From positions 372,001-436,000 of the forward strand of contig NZ_JAUQSX010000004.1 in the NCBI RefSeq assembly GCF_030581005.1: DNA of 64,000 nucleotides, given 5' to 3'. The notes beneath the pieces were generated by a model, which ran no database searches, had not been told where the DNA came from, and saw nothing but the letters and a program-made list of their open reading frames with translations. The translations under genes and the position numbers were made by a program. Shown piece by piece: positions 55,967 through 64,000 of the stretch (position 1 is the stretch's first letter; the number at the start of each line of letters is the position of its first letter). The DNA is from Hymenobacter mellowenesis (lineage in GTDB: Bacteria; Bacteroidota; Bacteroidia; Cytophagales; Hymenobacteraceae).

Positions 55967-56881
55967 ATGCAATTGCTGCATTCGCTTTGCCGCATCGCGG
56001 CCCCAGCCGGCAACGAAGCTCCCTTGTCCCGTTTCGTGCTCGACTACGTGCGCCAGCACCAAGGTAACTGGCGGTACCAGCCCCAGATTATTGCCGACGA
56101 ACGGTTTCAGGACTGCCTGTTGCTGGTGTTTGGGCAGCCGCGAACGGCCGTGTTTGCCCACCTCGACAGCATCGGCTTCACCGTGCGCTACGGACGGCAG
56201 CTGGTGCGCATTGGCGGGCCGCAGGCTGAGGCTGGCTACCGCTTGGTGGGGCACGATTCGCAAGGGGAAATAGACTGCACGCTGACCATAGACGAAGAAA
56301 CGGGCGAACTAGGCTACGCGTTCCACCGCGAAATCGACCGCGGCACGGAGCTTACCTTCTACTGCGACTTCCGCGAAACCGAAACCACCGTGCAGAGCTG
56401 TTACCTCGACAACCGCCTCGGCGTGTGGAACGCCCTGCGCCTTTGCGAAACCCTGGAGCACGGCATCATCGCCTTCTCGTGCTGGGAAGAGCACGGCGGC
56501 GGCTCGGTGGCCTACCTAGCCAAATACATTTACGACACCTACGGCGTGCGCCAGGCCCTCATCTCCGACATTACCTGGGTGACCGAAGGCGTACACGCGG
56601 GCCAGGGCTGCGCCATTTCGCTGCGCGACTCGCTCATTCCGCGTCGCAGCTACGTCGACCGCATTCGGGCCATTGCCGCCGCCTCGGGCGTGCCGCACCA
56701 GCTCGAAGTAGAAGGCAGCGGCGGCTCCGATGCCAAAGAGCTGCAGCACGCCGCCGCGCCCTGGGACTGGTGCTTCATTGGCGCGCCCGAAGACCACGTG
56801 CACTCGCCCGACGAGCTGGTGGACAAACGCGACATCGACAGCATGCTCGCTCTTTATCGGGTGCTGATGCGCGAGCTGTAA
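55967..56881 (+). CDS. M42-like zinc aminopeptidase
   Basis: This 304-residue protein keeps the metal-binding layout of the M42/M28 co-catalytic peptidases. It has [11 protein letters not shown] (His ligand and Asp), [15 protein letters not shown] (bridging Asp), [17 protein letters not shown] (catalytic Glu and metal Glu), SDITWVTEG (Asp ligand) and [16 protein letters not shown] (last His). The N-terminal [21 protein letters not shown] is also typical. It is shorter than usual M42 enzymes, with about 340-360 residues, so the dimerisation or lid domain may be reduced. It has no signal peptide and is probably a cytosolic aminopeptidase or deacylase. Confidence 0.83.
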   Translation: MQLLHSLCRIAAPAGNEAPLSRFVLDYVRQHQGNWRYQPQIIADERFQDCLLLVFGQPRTAVFAHLDSIGFTVRYGRQLVRIGGPQAEAGYRLVGHDSQGEIDCTLTIDEETGELGYAFHREIDRGTELTFYCDFRETETTVQSCYLDNRLGVWNALRLCETLEHGIIAFSCWEEHGGGSVAYLAKYIYDTYGVRQALISDITWVTEGVHAGQGCAISLRDSLIPRRSYVDRIRAIAAASGVPHQLEVEGSGGSDAKELQHAAAPWDWCFIGAPEDHVHSPDELVDKRDIDSMLALYRVLMREL

Positions 56882-57070
56882 GCCAACGGGCGCGCAAGGG
56901 GCAGCGACAATTTGCCAAACTGCCTGTTGTTCTGGGTAAATGAGGCTGAGCGGGCAAGAAAAAGTTGAAACGGCGGACGCTAAAACAGATAAAATTGGAT
57001 TCGGTCCAATTTCCCCTATTTTGCGCACCGAAAACCGCCTAACTCACTTTTCCCCACCCATTCACCTTTT

Positions 57071-59308
57071 ATGACGAATTACCTCTACGCAGTGCCCGCG
57101 TTGGGCATTTTTGCCTTGCTCTACACCTGGTTGCGCGCCGGCTGGGTGACGCGGCAGGACGCCGGCGATGCCCGCATGACGACCATTGCCGGCTTTATTG
57201 CCGACGGCGCCATTGCCTTTCTCAAGGCCGAATACAAGGTACTGGCCCTGTTTGGGCTCATCGCCGGGGCCTTCCTATTCTACCTGGGCAGCACCAGCGG
57301 CAACTCCAGCCCCGTCATCGTCATTGCCTTCATCATTGGCGCGGTGTTCTCGGCCCTGGCCGGATTCATCGGGATGAAGATTGCCACCAAGGCCAACGTG
57401 CGCACCGCGCAGGCCGCCAAAACCAGCCTCAGCACCGCGCTCAACGTGTCGTTTTCGGGTGGCTCGGTAATGGGCATGGGCGTAGCCGGCCTGGCCGTGC
57501 TCGGGCTGGGCTCGCTGTTCATTGTGTTTTATAAAATGTTCGTGCCCAGCGGCCTCGCCAACGGCACCGAAATGGAAAAAGCCCTCGAAGTCCTCACCGG
57601 CTTCTCGCTCGGGGCTGAAAGCATTGCCCTGTTTGCCCGCGTGGGCGGCGGCATCTATACCAAAGCGGCCGACGTGGGGGCCGACCTCGTAGGCAAAGTC
57701 GAAGCCGGCATCCCGGAAGACGACCCCCGCAACCCCGCCACCATCGCCGATAACGTGGGCGACAACGTGGGCGACGTGGCCGGCATGGGCGCCGACTTAT
57801 TCGGCTCTTACGTGGCTACTATTTTGGCTACCATGGTACTAGGTCGCGAAGTAACCGTGACCGGCGACCAGTTCGGCGGTCTCTCGCCCATTTTCCTGCC
57901 GATGGCTATTGCGGGCATGGGCATCATCGCCTCGCTCGTCGGCATCCTCTGCGTACGGGTGAAGGAAGGCGGCAACGTGCAAAGCGCGCTCAACCTGGGT
58001 AATTACATCTCGGTGATTGTATCGGCAGTGGCTTCGTACTTCCTCATTATGTGGATTTTGCCTTCGGGCACCTTCACCATTCGCAGCATCAGCTTCGATG
58101 CCCTGCACGTGTTCTATGCCGTGGTGGTGGGCCTGATTGTGGGCACGCTGATGAGCATCATCACGGAGTATTACACCGCCATGGGTAAGCGCCCGGTGAT
58201 GAGCATTGTGCAGCAAAGCAGCACCGGCCACGCCACCACCGTCATCGGCGGTCTGGCCGTGGGCATGGAATCGACGGTACTGCCCATTCTGGTGCTGGCG
58301 GCTGGTATTGTGCTCAGCTTCAAGGCCGCCGGCCTCTACGGCGTGGCCATTGCGGCCGCCGGCATGATGGCTACCACCGCCATGCAGCTGGCCATCGACG
58401 CCTTCGGCCCCATTGCCGATAACGCTGGCGGCATCGCCGAGATGTGCGAGCTGCCCAAGGAAGTGCGCGAGCGCACCGACATTCTCGATGCCGTGGGCAA
58501 CACCACTGCCGCCACCGGCAAGGGCTTCGCCATCGCCTCGGCCGCCCTCACTTCGCTGGCTCTGTTTGCCGCCTTCATGGGCACGGCCCACATCGATACC
58601 ATCGATATTTCGAACGCCGAAGTGCTGGCCGGGCTGTTTGTGGGGGCCATGATTCCGTTCATCTTCTCGGCGCTGGCCATCAAGGCAGTAGGGGAGGCGG
58701 CCATGGCCATGGTGCAGGAAGTGCGTCGGCAGTTCCGCGAGATTCCGGGCATTATGGAAGGCACCGGCAAGCCCGAGTACGAGAAGTGCGTGGCCATCAG
58801 CACCGAGGCCGCTATTAAGAAGATGATTGCGCCGGGTGCCATTGCCCTGCTTTCGCCCATTATCGTGGGCTTTCTGTTTGGCCCGCACGTGCTAGGCGGT
58901 CTGTTGGCCGGCGTCACGGTGAGCGGTGTGCTCATGGCCATGTTCCAGAGCAACGCCGGCGGCGCCTGGGACAACGCCAAAAAGTCTTTCGAGAAAGGCG
59001 TGATGGTGAACGGCAAGATGGAATACAAAGGCTCCGACGCCCACAAAGCTTCGGTGACGGGTGACACCGTGGGCGACCCGTTCAAAGACACCTCCGGCCC
59101 GAGCATGAACATCCTCATCAAGCTGATGAGTATCGTGTCGCTGGTCATTGCGCCCCACATTGCTGCCAAAGACGGTGAGCGCGGCATGGCCCCGGTGCAG
59201 TTGGAAAAGGACCGGGTGGAAGTAGCGGTTCGTCCGCACGTGCGCTACGCCTTCGCCGAGGTCGCTCCGGCGGCCGCGCACTTCATCTACACGGTGCTGG
59301 TGAAGTAG
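57071..59308 (+). CDS. hppA: Membrane-bound cation-pumping pyrophosphatase
   Basis: This 745-residue protein has about 16 membrane segments. The pyrophosphate-binding motif is seen as [20 protein letters not shown] (about 221-240), a second acidic site is around 440-475, and the late motif reads [15 protein letters not shown]. In the K+-sensor motif the sequence is [10 protein letters not shown]. Ala in that position marks the potassium-dependent subfamily, whereas K+-independent enzymes have Lys. Members couple PPi hydrolysis to H+ or Na+ export. Which ion is pumped here needs comparison of further residues. The stop codon is directly followed by the left arm of a palindromic repeat. Confidence 0.95.
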   Translation: MTNYLYAVPALGIFALLYTWLRAGWVTRQDAGDARMTTIAGFIADGAIAFLKAEYKVLALFGLIAGAFLFYLGSTSGNSSPVIVIAFIIGAVFSALAGFIGMKIATKANVRTAQAAKTSLSTALNVSFSGGSVMGMGVAGLAVLGLGSLFIVFYKMFVPSGLANGTEMEKALEVLTGFSLGAESIALFARVGGGIYTKAADVGADLVGKVEAGIPEDDPRNPATIADNVGDNVGDVAGMGADLFGSYVATILATMVLGREVTVTGDQFGGLSPIFLPMAIAGMGIIASLVGILCVRVKEGGNVQSALNLGNYISVIVSAVASYFLIMWILPSGTFTIRSISFDALHVFYAVVVGLIVGTLMSIITEYYTAMGKRPVMSIVQQSSTGHATTVIGGLAVGMESTVLPILVLAAGIVLSFKAAGLYGVAIAAAGMMATTAMQLAIDAFGPIADNAGGIAEMCELPKEVRERTDILDAVGNTTAATGKGFAIASAALTSLALFAAFMGTAHIDTIDISNAEVLAGLFVGAMIPFIFSALAIKAVGEAAMAMVQEVRRQFREIPGIMEGTGKPEYEKCVAISTEAAIKKMIAPGAIALLSPIIVGFLFGPHVLGGLLAGVTVSGVLMAMFQSNAGGAWDNAKKSFEKGVMVNGKMEYKGSDAHKASVTGDTVGDPFKDTSGPSMNILIKLMSIVSLVIAPHIAAKDGERGMAPVQLEKDRVEVAVRPHVRYAFAEVAPAAAHFIYTVLVK

Positions 59309-59484
59309 TCTGAACCGCAGATTAAACGGATTGAACAGATTAAACGGATTCGGACTGTCCTGAGAAACAAAAAGGCCGCTGCTTTATAAGCAGTGGCCTT
59401 TTTGTTGGCATGGTACGAGTTCAGAAAGGCAGCGGGCAGTCGAATCCGTTCAATCCGTTTCATCCGTCAAATCTGCGGTTCAGA
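59309..59484. repeat. REP-like inverted repeat, family E, enclosing a terminator
   Basis: The left arm (59309-59352, starting TCTGAACCGCAGATTAAACG) pairs imperfectly with the right arm (59441-59484, ending AATCTGCGGTTCAGA). Each arm has internal repeats of the hexamer GGATTnAACnGATT type. A terminator hairpin lies in the loop. A solo right arm is at 20954-20993. Confidence 0.85.
59367..59405. terminator. Bidirectional terminator after hppA, nested in repeat E
   Basis: ACAAAAAGGCCGCTGCTT pairs with AAGCAGTGGCCTTTTTGT with one G-U pair and a three-base loop. T and A runs are on the two sides. It lies 58 bases after the hppA stop codon. Confidence 0.88.
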
Positions 59485-59496
59485 CGATTCCGGCCG

Positions 59497-59504
59497 TAGC
59501 TTTG
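59497..59504 (+). promoter_or_regulatory. Putative -7 element of hpt
   Basis: TAGCTTTG matches TAnnTTTG and lies 27 bases before the hpt ATG, directly after the right arm of repeat E. A -33 TTG is not evident. Confidence 0.35.
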
Positions 59505-59531
59505 CACCCTCATTCCAACCCCTCGCGCCGC

Positions 59532-60071
59532 ATGGCCCACGCCAACGTTACCATCCACAACAAAGAATTCCGGCCGTATCTATCGGCTAATCAATTGGAT
59601 GAGGCGGTGGACGGGCTGGCGGCCCGCCTGAGCGCCGACTATGCCGGGCGCCGGCCGCTGTTCGTGGTAGTGCTCACGGGCGGCTTCATGTTTGCCTCCG
59701 ATTTGCTGAAGCGCTACCGGGGCGAGTGCGAGATTGTGTTCATCCGCGTGGCCTCCTACGAGGGCACGGGCAGCACCGGCGTGGTGCAGGAAGTGCTGGG
59801 CCTGCGCGAAGAAGTGCAGGGCCGCCACATTATCCTCGTCGAAGACATTGTGGACACCGGCACCACCATGCACCACCTGCTGCCCACGCTGCAAAGCAAG
59901 GGCCCCGCTTCGGTGGAAATTGCCACGCTGTTTTTCAAGCCCGAAAGCTTGCGCCACGAACTGTCTATCCGCTACGTGGCCAAGGAAATCCCCAATGATT
60001 TCGTGGTGGGCTACGGCCTCGACTACGACGGGCTGGGCCGCAACCTGCCCGATGTGTACGTGGCCGTGTAG
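59532..60071 (+). CDS. hpt: Hypoxanthine phosphoribosyltransferase
   Basis: The protein has 179 residues from the ATG at 59532. The PRPP-binding loop is ILVEDIVDTGTTM (about 112-124). The N-terminal PPi loop is VVLTGGFMFASDLLKR, the flexible-loop region is RVASYEGTGSTGVVQ, and the C-terminal purine-binding part is NDFVVGYGLDYDGLGRNLPDV. It salvages hypoxanthine (and usually guanine) to IMP/GMP in the cytosol. The gene order hpt-adk-obgE is typical for Bacteroidota. Confidence 0.95.
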   Translation: MAHANVTIHNKEFRPYLSANQLDEAVDGLAARLSADYAGRRPLFVVVLTGGFMFASDLLKRYRGECEIVFIRVASYEGTGSTGVVQEVLGLREEVQGRHIILVEDIVDTGTTMHHLLPTLQSKGPASVEIATLFFKPESLRHELSIRYVAKEIPNDFVVGYGLDYDGLGRNLPDVYVAV

Positions 60072-60145
60072 CAACAATTCTGCCCCGATTGAGTAACTTG
60101 CCCAACCCCACCTCCCCAACTGCCTCCGCGCAACTCTCCTCGTTC

Positions 60146-60769
60146 ATGTTGAATATCGTGCTGTTCGGCCCCCCCGGCGCCGGCAAAGGAACCCAGAGCC
60201 AGAAACTCATTGCCCACTACAACCTCGTGCACCTGAGCACCGGCGACCTGCTGCGCGCCCAGATTGCCGAAGGCACCGAGCTGGGCCTGACTGCCAAAAA
60301 GCTGATGGACGAAGGCCTGCTCGTGCCCGACGCCGTGGTGATTGGCATGATTGGCAGCGCCTTGGAAAACAACCCCCAGGCGGGCGGCTTCATCTTCGAT
60401 GGCTTCCCTCGCACCGTGGCCCAGGCCGAAAGCCTTGACCGCCTCATGGCTGAGCACAACACCCACATCGGCTGCATGATTGCGCTCGAAGTGCAGGAAG
60501 AAGAGCTGGTGAAGCGCCTGCTGGAGCGCGGCAAAACCAGCAACCGGCCCGACGACCAGGACGAAACCAAAATCCGCCGCCGCGTGACGGTGTACAACAC
60601 CGAAACCGCCCAGGTGGCCGGCTACTACGCCGCCCAGAAGAAATTCCACGCCCTCAACGGCATCGGCCCGATTGATGGCATTTTCGGCCAAATCTGCGGG
60701 CTGATTGACCAGCACCAGGCCGCCGTGCCCGAAACCCCGGCCGAAGCCACCAAAGAAGTAAAAGCGTAA
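60146..60769 (+). CDS. adk: Adenylate kinase
   Basis: The protein has 207 residues from the ATG at 60146 (MLNIVLFGPPGAGKGTQ); a start at 60089 would add 19 residues not found in the family. The P-loop is GPPGAGKGTQ, the NMP domain has HLSTGDLLRAQ, and FDGFPRTVAQAE is the conserved arginine segment. The LID is short (GKTSNRPDDQDETKIRRRV), without a zinc-binding cysteine cluster, so this is the short form. A Glu/Ala-rich tail of about 15 residues ends the protein. It interconverts ATP + AMP with 2 ADP in the cytosol. Confidence 0.96.
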   Translation: MLNIVLFGPPGAGKGTQSQKLIAHYNLVHLSTGDLLRAQIAEGTELGLTAKKLMDEGLLVPDAVVIGMIGSALENNPQAGGFIFDGFPRTVAQAESLDRLMAEHNTHIGCMIALEVQEEELVKRLLERGKTSNRPDDQDETKIRRRVTVYNTETAQVAGYYAAQKKFHALNGIGPIDGIFGQICGLIDQHQAAVPETPAEATKEVKA

Positions 60770-60809
60770 CTTTACGCCTTTAACAAGACTGTCAGTTTTT
60801 AATACGACT

Positions 60810-60910
60810 GTCATCCTGAGCGTAGCGAAGGACCTTATCACGCTTGCACGGTTTAGCGTTACTGCAAATCGTCTGACCGTGATAAGGTCCTTCGCTACGC
60901 TCAGGATGAC
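60810..60910. repeat. REP-like inverted repeat, family B, copy 1
   Basis: The 33-base arms (60810-60842 and 60878-60910) are perfect reverse complements (GTCATCCTGAGCGTAGCGAAG...) around a 35-base loop. Seven T residues follow the right arm, so it may also terminate transcription between adk and obgE. Confidence 0.93.
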
Positions 60911-60939
60911 CGTTTTTTTACCTCAATACCCCAATTCCC

Positions 60940-62001
60940 GTGGCATCCAATAACTTCATCGACTACGTCAAACTCATCTGCCGCTCGGGCAAGGGCGGCG
61001 CGGGCTCGCACCACTTCTTCCGAGCCAAGGGCCTGCCCAACGGCGGCCCCGATGGCGGCGACGGCGGCCGCGGCGGCCACATCATCCTCGAAGGCAACTC
61101 GCAGCTCTGGACGCTGCTACACCTGCAGTATCAGAAGCACGTATTCGCCAAAGATGGCGAGGGCGGGGGCGAAAACCTGCGCTCCGGCGCCCAGGGCGAA
61201 GACATTGTGCTGCAGGTGCCCCTCGGCACCGTGGCCCGCGACCCTGACGGCACCCAGATTCTGGAAATCACGGAGCACGGCCAGCGGCTCATCCTCGTGC
61301 CCGGCGGGCGCGGCGGCTGGGGCAACGACCATTTCAAGAATTCCATCAACCAGGCCCCGCAGTACGCGCAGCCCGGCGAGCCGGCCATTGAGGCCATCAT
61401 CATCCTGGAGCTCAAACTGCTGGCCGACGTGGGCCTCGTGGGCTTCCCCAACGCGGGCAAGAGCACGCTGCTGTCGGTGGTGAGCGCGGCCAAGCCCAAG
61501 ATTGCCGACTACGCCTTCACCACCCTCGTGCCCAACCTGGGCGTGGTGGCCTACCGCGACTACAAATCCTTCGTGATGGCCGACATTCCCGGCATCATTG
61601 AGGGCGCGGCCGAGGGCAAAGGCCTGGGCACGCGCTTCCTGCGCCACATTGAGCGCAACTCCATGCTGCTCTTCATGATAAGCTGCGACTCGCCCGACAT
61701 CAACGCCGAATACGACGTGCTAATCGGCGAGCTGGAGCAGTTCAACCCCGACCTGCTGGACAAAAAGCGCCTGTTGGCCATCACCAAGTCCGACATGATT
61801 GACGAGGAGCTGGAGGCTGAAATCCGCGCTACGCTGCCGGCTGAAGTGCCCGCCATCTTCATTTCCAGCCTCACGAACAAGAACATCATGCCGCTGAAAG
61901 ATATGATTTGGAAGGCGCTGGAAGAAACCCGCCGCGACGCTGCGCCAGTCAAACGGCAGGGCCTTGGCGAAGAGGAAGGCGACGGAGAATGGCCTGCTTA
62001 G
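60940..62001 (+). CDS. obgE: Obg-family ribosome-assembly GTPase
   Basis: The protein has 353 residues from GTG 60940 ([20 protein letters not shown]). The glycine-rich Obg fold (about 1-158) contains [13 protein letters not shown] and [13 protein letters not shown]. The G domain has P-loop [11 protein letters not shown], switch [22 protein letters not shown] for guanine specificity, and SS in FISSLTNKN. The enzyme helps assemble the 50S subunit. The C-terminal 24 residues (after MIWKALEE) are a charged tail. Just beyond the stop codon lies a second, decayed copy of the codons for residues 295-329, so the present 3' end may have been replaced. Confidence 0.96.
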   Translation: MASNNFIDYVKLICRSGKGGAGSHHFFRAKGLPNGGPDGGDGGRGGHIILEGNSQLWTLLHLQYQKHVFAKDGEGGGENLRSGAQGEDIVLQVPLGTVARDPDGTQILEITEHGQRLILVPGGRGGWGNDHFKNSINQAPQYAQPGEPAIEAIIILELKLLADVGLVGFPNAGKSTLLSVVSAAKPKIADYAFTTLVPNLGVVAYRDYKSFVMADIPGIIEGAAEGKGLGTRFLRHIERNSMLLFMISCDSPDINAEYDVLIGELEQFNPDLLDKKRLLAITKSDMIDEELEAEIRATLPAEVPAIFISSLTNKNIMPLKDMIWKALEETRRDAAPVKRQGLGEEEGDGEWPA

Positions 62002-62009
62002 CGCGTTAG

Positions 62010-62117
62010 ATTCGGCAGGCGCTGCCGTCGGAGGTGCCCAGGGTATTCATTTTCGGCCCCGCGAAAAGAAAAATTCATTTGTTGAAGAATATGATTTGGA
62101 AAGTACTGCATGAGTAG
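62010..62117 (+). pseudogene. Decayed duplicate of the obgE 3' end
   Basis: Read in frame from 62010, this stretch encodes 35 residues and a TAG stop, starting IRQALPSEVP and ending LLKNMIWKVLHE. It aligns without gaps to Obg residues 295-329 ([10 protein letters not shown] ... [15 protein letters not shown] 61822-61926); I count 18 of 35 identities. A stop codon precedes it in frame (62007-62009), and there is no start. It lacks the last 24 residues of the intact protein. It is therefore a fragment of a second obgE, either from a tandem duplication or left when the 3' end was exchanged. Confidence 0.85.
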
Positions 62118-62124
62118 GGATTAC

Positions 62125-62571
62125 TCATGCATGGAATACTTCCCTCACTTCGGGCAAATGATGAATGCAGCTTTCTAAAATTAATATGCTGTAGCGCAAT
62201 AGCTTTTCTCTTCTATCGGCTGGGAAGATTTGTCCATTCACTTTCCCACCGTGAAAAAGGTTGTTTCTAACCCTTGTGAGATAAATGAAAAGCTCCTTTG
62301 ACTTTGTGTTCTGGCCTGGGTTACTGTCCTCCCAACGGATTTGCTCATCTCTAATAAATTGACTTTTAGGCGGATTTGTCAATATATAATTGATGGCTTC
62401 ACTTAAAGACGGGCTGTTGGGATGTTCGATAATTGATTCTACAGCATCAGCAAATTTTAGCCAATTAGGTTCAGCCCTGCCTTCTCCGTTGTGGAAGCCA
62501 CTAGCCTTCAAGGAATATTCGACGCGTGAAAAGGTTTGGAAAAATTGTTTGGAAAGGTCTTCAAAATTCAT
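62125..62571 (-). CDS. HEPN-like small protein, A/T-rich, possibly acquired
   Basis: The protein has 148 residues from the ATG at 62571; an in-frame ATG 11 codons upstream is possible. It is all-helical by appearance. Near residue 100 it has TRVRNNLFHGGK, which contains Arg102-x4-His107, the Rx4-6H motif of HEPN ribonucleases. The sequence around it (LFIYLTRVRNNLFHGGKVNG) resembles abortive-infection-type HEPN proteins and RNase-toxin-like families. The gene is clearly more A/T-rich than its neighbours. It is inverted with respect to obgE and grpE, with no partner antitoxin or nucleotidyltransferase gene next to it. Function is unknown; a role in defence or stress RNA cleavage is a hypothesis. 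Confidence 0.7.
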   Translation of the reverse strand: MNFEDLSKQFFQTFSRVEYSLKASGFHNGEGRAEPNWLKFADAVESIIEHPNSPSLSEAINYILTNPPKSQFIRDEQIRWEDSNPGQNTKSKELFIYLTRVRNNLFHGGKVNGQIFPADRREKLLRYSILILESCIHHLPEVREVFHA

Positions 62572-62717
62572 AGCAGTTTTCAAATTTGGTTGTCTGATAG
62601 TCAAATGTAACCAATGCCACTATGGCAGCCCGCGCCCCTTTGGCAAGTGAATTGCGCCCGCAGCTTGACTAACCGGCTAACCCCGTGAAAAACCCCTTCC
62701 GACGAATATTTCCGCAA

Positions 62718-63299
62718 ATGGCTAACGAGAATAACCTGCCGCAGGACGACAACCTGACCGCCGACCCCAACCACGTAGCTGGCGAAATGGCCGACAACGC
62801 CGACGGCGAAACCACCGACCCGAACATGACGGCCACCGGCGCCCCCCAGCCCGCTGCCTCGCGCACCGACGCCGAGCTGGCCGACCTCAAAGACAAATAC
62901 CTGCGCCTGGCCGCCGAGTTTGAGAACTACAAGCGCCGCACCAGCAAGGAGCGCATCGACCTCTTCAAAACCGCCAACCAGGAGCTTATGACGGCCCTGC
63001 TGCCCGTGCTCGACGACTTCGAGCGCGCCCGCAACGCCACCGCCAGCACCACCGATGCCAACGCCGTGCGCGAGAGCATCGACATTATTCAGAACAAGCT
63101 GAACAAAACGCTCCAGCAAAAGGGTTTGACCCAGATGGAAGCCAAGGGCGGCGACTTCGATGCCGAGCTGCACGAGGCCATTACCCAGATTCCCGCGCCC
63201 AGCGACGACCTGAAAGGAAAAATCGTGGACGTGGTGGAGCAAGGCTACTATTTGGGCGACAAGGTAATTCGCCACGCCAAAGTGGTGCTGGGGCAATAA
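62718..63299 (+). CDS. grpE: GrpE nucleotide-exchange factor
   Basis: The protein has 193 residues from the ATG at 62718; GTG 62685 would add 11 basic residues and cannot be excluded. An acidic, disordered N-terminal region (1-60) precedes the long coiled-coil helix (ADLKDKYLRLAAEFENYKRR) and the beta-rich head (EAKGGDFDAELHEAITQIP and VVEQGYYLGDKVIRHAKVVL). All are standard GrpE signatures. It releases ADP from DnaK and works with the DnaJ encoded next. A family B repeat lies between the two genes. Confidence 0.95.
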   Translation: MANENNLPQDDNLTADPNHVAGEMADNADGETTDPNMTATGAPQPAASRTDAELADLKDKYLRLAAEFENYKRRTSKERIDLFKTANQELMTALLPVLDDFERARNATASTTDANAVRESIDIIQNKLNKTLQQKGLTQMEAKGGDFDAELHEAITQIPAPSDDLKGKIVDVVEQGYYLGDKVIRHAKVVLGQ

Positions 63300-63336
63300 T
63301 TTTAGGGTTTGGTTTGAGGTTGAAGAAATTAAAAAA

Positions 63337-63440
63337 TCTGTCATCCTGAGCGTAGCGAAGGACCTTCCTACAACGGCACGACTTGCAGTAATGACTGCCA
63401 TAGGCGTGATAAGGTCCTTCGCTACGCTCAGGATGACAGA
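63337..63440. repeat. REP-like inverted repeat, family B, copy 2
   Basis: The 30-base arms (63337-63366 and 63411-63440) are perfect reverse complements, starting TCTGTCATCCTGAGCGTAGC. The loop differs from copy 1. It fills the grpE-dnaJ gap. Confidence 0.93.
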
Positions 63441-63460
63441 CGATTCATACAGAAGCAGAG

Positions 63461-64000
63461 ATGGCTACGAAGCGCGATTATTACGAGGTATTAGGCATTA
63501 CCAAAACGGCGGAAGGCGACGTTATCAAGTCGGCTTACCGCAAGATGGCCATCAAGTACCACCCCGATAAAAACCCCGACGACCCCACGGCCGAGGACAA
63601 ATTCAAAGAAGCGGCCGAGGCTTACGAAGTACTCAGCAATGCCGACAAACGCGCGCGCTACGACCGGTACGGCCATCAGGGCGTGGGCGGCGGCAACGGC
63701 GGCGGCCCGCAGAACATGGAGGACATCTTCTCGCAGTTCGGCGATATTTTCGGCGGGGGCGGGGGCGGGGGCTTCGAGGGCTTCTTCGGAGGCGGACGCC
63801 AGGGCGGCGGGCGGCGCCAGAAAAAGGGCTCGAACCTGCGCATCAAGCTGAAGCTCGACTTGGAGGAAATTGCCAACGGCGTCGAGAAGAAAATCAAGGT
63901 GAAGCGCTACGTGGCCTGCCAGCCGTGCAGCGGCACCGGCGCCAAAAACGGCACCGACCTCAAAACCTGCCCCACCTGCCAGGGCCAGGGCCAGACCAAG
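63461..64000 (+). CDS. dnaJ: DnaJ chaperone, N-terminal part (3' end outside window)
   Basis: One hundred and eighty codons are present from the ATG at 63461, and the frame is open at the window end. The J domain (1-70) has the HPD motif in [11 protein letters not shown] Gly/Phe-rich region (about 72-115, with long Gly runs) follows, then the start of the C-terminal domain and the first two zinc-binding repeats (CQPCSGTG and CPTCQGQG). It is a type I DnaJ that delivers unfolded clients to DnaK. It follows grpE, as expected for a heat-shock unit, although a REP pair separates the genes. Confidence 0.97.
   Translation, partial: MATKRDYYEVLGITKTAEGDVIKSAYRKMAIKYHPDKNPDDPTAEDKFKEAAEAYEVLSNADKRARYDRYGHQGVGGGNGGGPQNMEDIFSQFGDIFGGGGGGGFEGFFGGGRQGGGRRQKKGSNLRIKLKLDLEEIANGVEKKIKVKRYVACQPCSGTGAKNGTDLKTCPTCQGQGQTK

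Noticed and set aside
55853..56263. N-terminal extension of the TPR protein gene
   Set aside because: It is antisense to the peptidase gene, whereas a clean signal peptide begins at the ATG at 55852.
60810..60910. Small non-coding RNA between adk and obgE
   Set aside because: The perfect facing arms recur in the grpE-dnaJ gap, so a repeat family explains the structure better than an individual RNA gene.

Overview
The window looks like the chromosome of a high-GC member of the Bacteroidota, most likely Hymenobacter or a close relative. The evidence is two secreted proteins with C-terminal type IX secretion sorting domains, a GEVED-domain adhesin-like protein, an Oar-like TonB-dependent receptor with a neighbouring lipoprotein, the gene order hpt-adk-obgE, few visible Shine-Dalgarno sequences, and TAnnTTTG-type -7 elements in front of several genes. 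The genus is inferred from these traits, not from an alignment.

Positions 1-20.9 kb hold a mixed left flank. It contains the end of an MscS channel gene, a five-PAS hybrid histidine kinase, a cupin, cysE-cysK, a T9SS GEVED protein, a T9SS PNGase F-like protein, tRNA-Ala(GGC), a TonB receptor plus lipoprotein, an NlpC/P60 lipoprotein, a GlcD-type FAD oxidase, a Tat/lipobox amidase and an acyl-CoA-binding protein.

Positions 21.0-53.2 kb form one large surface-polysaccharide locus, almost all on the plus strand. It holds asnB, ugd and a UDP-xylose synthase gene, an FdtA / GNAT acetyltransferase / FdtB set for a dTDP-3-acetamido-3,6-dideoxyhexose, gmd with a divergent GDP-fucose-synthase-like reductase, a second DegT aminotransferase with a hexapeptide acyltransferase, and a wecD-like/wecE pair for dTDP-Fuc4NAc. 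It also has a Wzx flippase, about ten glycosyltransferases and several polytopic membrane proteins that could be GT-C transferases or the polymerase. RmlA/RmlB, the initiating sugar-phosphate transferase and Wza/Wzz are not in the window, so the dTDP sugars must start from genes elsewhere. A convergent pair (membrane protein plus TPR protein, 53.2-55.9 kb) closes the locus.

Positions 56-64 kb return to housekeeping functions: an M42-like peptidase, membrane pyrophosphatase, hpt, adk, obgE, grpE and the start of dnaJ. Between obgE and grpE lies an A/T-rich HEPN-like gene next to a decayed second copy of the obgE 3' end. This is the clearest sign of recombination in the window.

Intergenic gaps carry several families of palindromic, REP-like repeats. 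Two of them have a transcription terminator nested in their loop, and one perfect 27-bp hairpin follows gmd. No CRISPR array, transposase, integrase or rRNA was seen.
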